Assembly (NCBI GenBank): GCA_013519935.1
Contig: JACDUA010000028.1
Span: 1 to 50,354 of the forward strand
Source of the DNA: Ectothiorhodospiraceae bacterium WFHF3C12
GTDB lineage: Bacteria; Pseudomonadota; Gammaproteobacteria; Nitrococcales; Nitrococcaceae
Direction: 5' to 3'
Length of the DNA stretch: 50,354 nucleotides
Under the pieces are notes generated by a model that saw only the letters and a list, made by a program, of their open reading frames with translations, did not search any database and was not told the DNA's origin. Positions 42,812-50,354 of this stretch are shown piece by piece (the stretch's first letter is position 1; each line of letters starts with the position of its first letter). A program made the translations under genes and the position numbers.

Positions 42812-44074
42812 TCAATCCACCGTCTCGCCTTCGACCTTGACCTGCGCCCCCTCCTCGGCGTCCAGGCCGAAGGCACTGTGGAGCGCGCGCACGCCCAGCT
42901 CAAGGTATTTGTCGTCAATGACGGTCGAGATCTTGATCTCCGAGGTGGAGATCATCTGGATATTGATGCCTTCGTTGGCCAGCGCCGAAAACATCGTGCT
43001 CGCCACGCCGGCGTGGGAGCGCATACCCACGCCCACCAGTGAGAGCTTGACGATCTTGGTATCGCCGAACACCTCCCTGGCGCCGAGCTCCTTGGCGGTC
43101 TTCTCGAGGATGCCCATCGCCTTCTCGTAGTCGTTCTTGTGCACCGTGAACGTGAAGTCGGTCAGACCCTCGTTGCTGATGTTCTGAACGATCATGTCGA
43201 CTTCGATATTGGCGTTGGAGACGGGCCCGAGAATATGCGCGGCGATACCGGGCTTGTCCGGAACACCCAGGATGCTCAGCTTCGCCTCGTCGCGATTGAA
43301 CGCAATGCCGGAAATCAGCGGTTCTTCCATATCCTCGTCCTCGTAGGTGATCAGCGTGCCCGGACCCTCCTCGAACGTGGAAAGCACCCGGAGGGGCACG
43401 TGGTATTTGCCGGCGAACTCCACCGCCCTTATCTGCAGGACCTTGGAGCCGAGGCTCGCCAGCTCCAGCATCTCCTCGAAGGTGATGCGCTCGAGGCGGC
43501 GGGCCTTCGGCACGACACGGGGATCGGTGGTATAGACACCGTCCACGTCGGTGTAGATCTGGCACTCGTCGGCATTGAGCGCAGCGGCGAGGGCCACTGC
43601 GGTGGTATCGGAACCGCCCCGGCCCAGGGTCGTGATGGAGCCGTTCTCGTCGACGCCCTGGAACCCGGCCACGACAACGATCCGGCCGACCTTGAGATCC
43701 TCGTCGATGGGTTCGGCGTCGATATCCAGGATGCGCGCCTTGGTAAAGGCGTTGTCCGTGAGGATCCGCACCTGGGCCCCCGTATAGCAGCGGGCGGAAT
43801 GGCCCATCCGCTGCAGCACCATCGTCAACAGCGCGATGGTGGCCTGTTCGCCGGTGGACAACAGCAGGTCGAGCTCGCGCGGCGGCGGATTCTGTTTCTG
43901 CGCCGCTCCGCGGGCCAGCTCCATGAGGCGGTCCGTCTCGCCCTTCATGGCGGAGACGACGACCACGACGTCATGCCCAGCCTCCCGGGTGGCGATAGCC
44001 TTCTGGGCGACACGCTCGATACGTTCGATGGAACCCACCGAGCTGCCGCCGTACTTCTGAACAATCAGGGCCAT
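42812..44074 (-). CDS. lysC: Aspartate kinase
   Basis: Phosphorylates aspartate, the first step to lysine, threonine, methionine and ectoine. 420 residues. Kinase domain begins ALIVQKYGGSSVGS; substrate and ATP motifs LLSTGEQATIALL, GRGGSDTTAVALAA and YTDVDGVYTTDPR. Two C-terminal ACT regulatory domains (LSILGVPDKPGIAAHILGP; LSLVGVGMRSHAGVA) imply feedback inhibition. Lies between alaS and csrA. Confidence 0.97.
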   Translation of the reverse strand: MALIVQKYGGSSVGSIERIERVAQKAIATREAGHDVVVVVSAMKGETDRLMELARGAAQKQNPPPRELDLLLSTGEQATIALLTMVLQRMGHSARCYTGAQVRILTDNAFTKARILDIDAEPIDEDLKVGRIVVVAGFQGVDENGSITTLGRGGSDTTAVALAAALNADECQIYTDVDGVYTTDPRVVPKARRLERITFEEMLELASLGSKVLQIRAVEFAGKYHVPLRVLSTFEEGPGTLITYEDEDMEEPLISGIAFNRDEAKLSILGVPDKPGIAAHILGPVSNANIEVDMIVQNISNEGLTDFTFTVHKNDYEKAMGILEKTAKELGAREVFGDTKIVKLSLVGVGMRSHAGVASTMFSALANEGINIQMISTSEIKISTVIDDKYLELGVRALHSAFGLDAEEGAQVKVEGETVD

Positions 44075-44148
44075 TGTCCCGTTTCCAGTCTCTGAGGTGA
44101 ATTAGGGCGCACAATGCGCTTGGCGGGGCACCATGGGGCCGCGGTGCA

Positions 44149-46752
<2,604 letters not shown>

Positions 46753-46781
46753 TCGCGTCCTACAGTTCCGCGTGTTCGGGG

Positions 46782-47246
46782 TTACGAGGCATCATCCAGC
46801 GCCGCGCGGATCTGATCGCCCGTGAACCCCCGATAGTTCAGAAACCGTTGCTCCCGCTGGCGTTCCGGCAGGCTCTCCGGGCCGGCGTCGCCGAAGCGCT
46901 TGCGTCTGGCCGCGCGGGCAGCCGCGGCCCAGTCGAGCTCGGGGTCATCCAGCCAGCGGTCCGATATGCCGTCGTCGACACCGCGCTCGCGCAGCTCGGC
47001 GCGAATACGCAGCGGCCCGTAACCCCGATTGTACCGGTAACGCACGTACTCCTCAGCAAAACGCTCGTCGCTGAGCAGACCACGTCCTTCCAGATCAGAC
47101 AACACTTCGGAGACGATCTCTCCGTCGAAGTCGCGCTGACGCAGTTTCGCCGCGAGCTCCGCCCGAGCGTGCTCGCGGCGGGCGAGCAGTCGAACCGCTG
47201 CCGCCTCACACGCCGCCGCACTGGAGGTATCCGCCGATCCGGACAC
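46782..47246 (-). CDS. recX: Regulatory protein RecX
   Basis: 154 residues. Modulates RecA filaments. Three-helix repeats: [43 protein letters not shown] (seen in part) and [15 protein letters not shown]. 42 nt after recA, the usual operon. Confidence 0.95.
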   Translation of the reverse strand: MSGSADTSSAAACEAAAVRLLARREHARAELAAKLRQRDFDGEIVSEVLSDLEGRGLLSDERFAEEYVRYRYNRGYGPLRIRAELRERGVDDGISDRWLDDPELDWAAAARAARRKRFGDAGPESLPERQREQRFLNYRGFTGDQIRAALDDAS

Positions 47247-47288
47247 GGGTCAGGGCCTGCTAACGCAGAGGGCGGACGTAGCCCCGCC

Positions 47289-48344
47289 CTAGGCTTCCGC
47301 CTGGGACTGCTCCGGCTCGCCCTCTTCGCCCGACTCGCTGCTGCCGCGTCCGGGCTTGGCCAGCAGCTCGGCACGCAGCCGCTTCTCGATCTCGCCGGCG
47401 ATGTCCGGGTTTTCCTTGAGGAAATTGCGGACGTTGTCCTTGCCCTGGCCGATGCGATTGCCGTTGTAGCTGTACCAGGCGCCGGATTTCTCGATCATGC
47501 CCTGCTTCACGCCCAGGTCGATGAGCTCGCCCTCGCGGGAGATGCCCTCGCCGTACAGGATCTCGAACTCGGCCTGTTTGAACGGGGGCGCGGTCTTGTT
47601 CTTGACCACCTTGACCTTGGTCTCGTTGCCGATGACCTCGTCGCCCTTCTTGATGGAGCCGATTCGGCGGATGTCCATGCGGACCGACGAGTAGAACTTC
47701 AGCGCGTTGCCGCCGGTGGTGGTCTCCGGGCTGCCGAACATCACACCGATCTTCATGCGGATCTGGTTGATGAACACGACCAGCGTGTTGGAGCGCTTGA
47801 TATTCGCGGTGAGCTTGCGCAGCGCCTGGGACATAAGCCTCGCCTGCAGCCCCACGTGGGAATCGCCCATCTCGCCTTCGATCTCCGCCTTCGGAGTCAG
47901 CGCCGCCACGGAATCCACCACCACGATGTCGATGGCGCCGGAGCGCACCAGCATGTCGGCGATTTCCAGGGCCTGCTCGCCGGTATCCGGCTGCGAGACC
48001 AGCAGGTCGTCCACGTTGACGCCCAGCTTTTCGGCGTAGTCGGGATCGAGCGCGTGCTCGGCGTCCACGAAGGCCGCGGTGCCGCCGGCGCGCTGCGCCT
48101 CGGCGATGGCCTGGAGCGTCAGCGTCGTCTTGCCGGAGGACTCCGGGCCGTAGATTTCCACGACGCGGCCCCGCGGCAACCCGCCCACGCCCAGCGCGAT
48201 ATCCAGCGTCAGCGAGCCCGTCGAGATCGCCGGCACGTCCACGGCACGGGCATCGCCCATGCGCATTACCGCTCCCTTGCCGAACTGCTTCTCGATCTGC
48301 CCCAGGGCGGCACCTAACGCCTTCTTCCGCTCTTCATCCATCAC
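47289..48344 (-). CDS. recA: Recombinase RecA
   Basis: 351 residues. Homologous recombination and SOS co-protease. Walker [14 protein letters not shown]-equivalent motif region [20 protein letters not shown]2 loop [17 protein letters not shown], acidic C-terminal tail ([12 protein letters not shown]). GAGGAAGCGTG ribosome site. I see no canonical CTGT-N8-ACAG LexA box in the 131 bases upstream; an ACTGG-N7-CCAGT dyad (48374-48390) is the nearest thing. Confidence 0.98.
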   Translation of the reverse strand: MMDEERKKALGAALGQIEKQFGKGAVMRMGDARAVDVPAISTGSLTLDIALGVGGLPRGRVVEIYGPESSGKTTLTLQAIAEAQRAGGTAAFVDAEHALDPDYAEKLGVNVDDLLVSQPDTGEQALEIADMLVRSGAIDIVVVDSVAALTPKAEIEGEMGDSHVGLQARLMSQALRKLTANIKRSNTLVVFINQIRMKIGVMFGSPETTTGGNALKFYSSVRMDIRRIGSIKKGDEVIGNETKVKVVKNKTAPPFKQAEFEILYGEGISREGELIDLGVKQGMIEKSGAWYSYNGNRIGQGKDNVRNFLKENPDIAGEIEKRLRAELLAKPGRGSSESGEEGEPEQSQAEA

Positions 48345-48475
48345 GCTTCCTCACGCCGGCTACAAGGGAAAACACTGGGCAATGGCCAGTATCATCAGGC
48401 ACTGCGCACTGCCCGGAAAATCGCAATTGCGCAATGTTTTTCCACGGTTCTCGAAAGGGCACAATTATTCCATAT

Positions 48476-48651
48476 TCAGGGGGTACCTCCTACCCCCGCC
48501 GCCCCCAACCGCCAGGCCTTCACGGTGCTGTAGGAGGCCCCGTCAGCATGCCTCTCCGAGCGCATGAGCCGGAACTCGTCGACCCGCCAGACAAGGCCGT
48601 CCGTCAGGGTCTCCTCCGTCATCGAGGCCCGCCGCGCGACGGTGACGTGGG
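48476..48651 (-). pseudogene. 3' remnant of thpR (RNA 2',3'-cyclic phosphodiesterase / 2'-5' RNA ligase family) cut by IS21
   Basis: About 58 codons remain, ending at the stop at 48476. They start with HVTVARR, the second HxTx catalytic motif of the 2H phosphoesterase fold, and end with WRVDEFRLMRSE...YSTVKAWRLG, the characteristic ThpR C-terminus. The first HxTx motif and ~115 N-terminal residues are missing. The ATG at 48664 and MTDDT are read from the IS end, not from the gene. thpR beside recA is common in Gammaproteobacteria. Confidence 0.75.
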
Positions 48652-48727
48652 TGTCATCGGTCATCCAATAATCCCCAGTTGATGGTCATTGAACTTTCCC
48701 CACCCTCCACCTTGCGGAGGGAGTGCC

Positions 48728-50059
48728 ATGAAGATGGCCAAGCACGATCCAGGGCGCATGATCCAGGCAGGTCCTTCACCTGCGGAGACGGCTATGGTGC
48801 GCCAGGAGCTTTGGGAGGAGATTCGCCGGGTGGCGGCTCTGGAGTCGGTCTCTATTTCGGCGTTGTCGCGACGGTTTAACCTGGACCGCAAGACGATCCG
48901 GCGCTGTCTGCGTGAGCCCGCTTACCGGGGTTATCAACGTCAACGACCCGCGACGACGTTGCTCGCCGAGCACGAAGCGTTCCTGTGTGAGCGCGCCCCG
49001 GAGGTCGAGTACTCGGCACAGATCCTTTACCAGGAGCTGCGCGCAGGCCACGGCTACCGGGGCAGCTATGAGACGGTCAAGCGCTTCGTCAAGCCATTGC
49101 GGGCGGTACGCGAGCAGGCCCAGCGCGCGCTGCTGCGCTTCGAGACGCCGCCAGGCGGGCAGAGCCAGATCGACTGGGGCGAGTCGCGGGTGCGCTTTCG
49201 CCGGGGTGTGGCCGTCGAGCATTTCTTCGTGATGACGCTGGGCTTCTCCCGTCGGGCCTTCTACCTGGCCTATCCGCGGGAGTCGCTGCGCCAGTTCCTC
49301 GATGCCCATGAGCAGGCCTTCGCTTACTTCGCCGGCCATACCCGCGAGCATCTCTACGACCGCCCCCGCACCGTCTGCCATCCCGGCAGCGATGGGCGGG
49401 TGCGCTGGAACGCCACGTTCAAGAGCTTCGCCGACTACTGGGGCTTCGAGCCGCGGCTGTGCCGCGCCTACCGCGCCCAGACCAAGGGCAAGGTCGAGAG
49501 CGGCGTGCGCTACCTTAAGCACAACTTCCTGCCCGGGCGGCGCTTTGTCGACGAGGTCGATCTCAACGAGCAGCTCCAGCACTGGGCCACGGAGATCGCC
49601 GACCAGCGCATCCACGGCACCACCCACGAGCCGCCCATCGTGCGCTTCCAGCGCGAGGCACCGTACCTGCTCCCCACCGCCGGCCAGCCGAGCTTCTGGC
49701 TCGGCATGCGCGCCAGCCGCGTGGTCGCCGAGGACTACCTGGTCAGCTACCAGACCAATCGCTACTCGGTCCCGTTCCGGCTGATCGGCCAACGCGTGGA
49801 GGTCGAACGCCAGGGCGAGCAGTTGGTCTTCTACCACCGCGGCGAGCCGGTGGCCGTCCACACCGCGCTCGAGGGCACCCACCAGATGCGCATCGATCCG
49901 GCCCACGGCCCCGGAGCGATCGCCCGTAACCAGCGGCGTACACGCACCACCCCCGGCTCGGGCACCCAACCGACCGATCCGGCCCTGGAGGTCGAGATCC
50001 GGGATCTGGCCGTCTACGACCATCTGGCCGCCGCCGGCGGCCGGGAGAGCCATCCATGA
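48728..50059 (+). CDS. istA: IS21-family transposase IstA
   Basis: 443 residues from ATG 48728 (MKMAKHDPGR) behind GGAGGGAG. N-terminal helix-turn-helix (VSISALSRRFNLDRKTIRRCL), catalytic DDE core starting QIDWGESRVRF with the final Glu in QTKGKVESGVRYLKHNF, and C-terminal SH3-like Mu-type domain (YLVSYQTNRYSVPF). No frameshift is visible, so it looks intact. Stop overlaps istB start. Confidence 0.95.
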   Translation: MKMAKHDPGRMIQAGPSPAETAMVRQELWEEIRRVAALESVSISALSRRFNLDRKTIRRCLREPAYRGYQRQRPATTLLAEHEAFLCERAPEVEYSAQILYQELRAGHGYRGSYETVKRFVKPLRAVREQAQRALLRFETPPGGQSQIDWGESRVRFRRGVAVEHFFVMTLGFSRRAFYLAYPRESLRQFLDAHEQAFAYFAGHTREHLYDRPRTVCHPGSDGRVRWNATFKSFADYWGFEPRLCRAYRAQTKGKVESGVRYLKHNFLPGRRFVDEVDLNEQLQHWATEIADQRIHGTTHEPPIVRFQREAPYLLPTAGQPSFWLGMRASRVVAEDYLVSYQTNRYSVPFRLIGQRVEVERQGEQLVFYHRGEPVAVHTALEGTHQMRIDPAHGPGAIARNQRRTRTTPGSGTQPTDPALEVEIRDLAVYDHLAAAGGRESHP

Positions 50060-50354
50060 ACCCCGCCCAACTCGAACGCCTCGGCGAGCACCTGCATCGG
50101 CTGCGGCTGTTCAAGAGCCAGGAACGGCTCGAGGCACTGCTCCAGGAGGCGGCCGGCAAGGAGCTCGGCTACGCCGACTTCCTCGAGCTGTTGCTCGGTG
50201 AGGAGGTCTCGGCGAAGACCGCCAAGAACATCACCATGCGCACCAGCCTGGCCCGCTTCCCCTTCGTCAAGGGCCTGGCCGCCTTCGACTACGCCTACCA
50301 GCCCTCGCTCGACAAGAAGCAGCTCACGGCGCTGGCCGCCTGCCACTTCATCGA
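50056..50354 (+). CDS. istB: IS21-family helper ATPase IstB (5' part only)
   Basis: First 99 codons visible. ATG 50056 overlaps the istA stop (ATGA). Sequence begins MNPAQLERLGEHLHRLRL; SLARFPFVKGLAAFDYAYQP and SLDKKQLTALAACHFI match the N-terminus of IstB AAA+ ATPases. Walker A lies beyond the window. Confidence 0.93.
   Translation, partial: MNPAQLERLGEHLHRLRLFKSQERLEALLQEAAGKELGYADFLELLLGEEVSAKTAKNITMRTSLARFPFVKGLAAFDYAYQPSLDKKQLTALAACHFI

Larger units (their letters stand above)
48652..50354 (+). mobile_element. IS21-family insertion sequence (left end, right end beyond window)
   Basis: Left end inferred at TGTCATCGGTCAT (48652), where thpR homology stops. Two tandem 25-bp terminal units follow, each GGTCAT-N7-TCCCCA (48659-48683 and 48684-48708), a layout usual for IS21 transposase-binding ends. 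istA and istB overlap by 4 nt. The direct target repeat cannot be checked because the right end is outside. Confidence 0.85.

Noticed and set aside
41424-43130. 568-codon plus-strand open frame over the tRNA region
   Set aside because: It crosses two tRNA genes, the 182-bp repeats, csrA and the end of lysC. The repeat length is not a multiple of three, so the repeats are not read in one frame.
46848-48317. 489-codon plus-strand open frame
   Set aside because: Antisense to recX and recA.
48664-48664. ATG at 48664 as the start of a 62-residue gene
   Set aside because: The first codons (MTDDT) come from the IS21 terminal sequence; the rest is the truncated end of thpR.

Overview
This is high-GC DNA from a gammaproteobacterium. 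The right end carries the gene order recA-recX-alaS-lysC-csrA-tRNA-Ser-tRNA-Arg, which is typical of that class. A Chromatiales/Ectothiorhodospiraceae-like or halomonad-like host is my inference, not something proven here. The middle 30 kb is an aerobic aromatic-acid catabolic island.

Layout. Bases 1-9.0 kb (mostly minus strand) hold an orphan type VI secretion locus (VgrG followed by a DUF2169/pentapeptide-repeat protein, cut by the window edge) and a two-gene surface operon: an autotransporter-barrel protein and a large lipoprotein with three CxxCH haem-binding sites among PKD/Ig-like domains. A small papain-like peptidase follows (9.1 kb). Bases 10.0-13.6 kb hold the lower homogentisate pathway (hmgA, fumarylacetoacetase, maleylacetoacetate isomerase) with a MarR-type regulator. 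Bases 13.7-19.3 kb hold paaY-paaN (minus) and paaG-paaI-paaK (plus). Bases 19.5-27.8 kb (minus) hold a branched-chain/aromatic-acid type ABC importer (livH-livM-livG, a LivF fused to a hemerythrin-like HHE domain, and a binding protein), a metallo-beta-lactamase-fold protein and a flavin monooxygenase with a small DUF2783 partner. Bases 28.3-33.4 kb hold paaX and paaABCDE, the ring-1,2-phenylacetyl-CoA epoxidase. Bases 33.5-41.3 kb hold a chemoreceptor, an alpha/beta hydrolase, a second binding protein, a self-sufficient CYP116B-like P450 and an IclR regulator. Bases 41.3-48.3 kb are the conserved chromosomal block. An IS21-family element (istA, start of istB) enters at about 48652 and has cut thpR.

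How it fits together. PaaK activates phenylacetate, PaaABCE epoxidises the CoA ester, PaaG isomerises it to the oxepin, PaaN is the aldehyde-dehydrogenase-type ring-cleavage-stage enzyme, and PaaI/PaaY are accessory. The beta-oxidation enzymes PaaF, PaaH and PaaJ are not in the window. In parallel, the flavin monooxygenase/DUF2783 pair (resembling the MhaA/MhaB 3-hydroxyphenylacetate 6-hydroxylase) and perhaps the P450 could feed homogentisate into HmgA/Fah/MaiA. The importer, both binding proteins and the chemoreceptor would supply and sense the substrates.

Most interesting: the hemerythrin-LivF fusion; a tandem array of 182-bp units downstream of tRNA-Ser, each carrying the tRNA 3' end (architecture like the E. 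coli tyrT/rtT repeats); two candidate shared operators that would tie the clusters into one regulon; and the exact thpR/IS21 junction.
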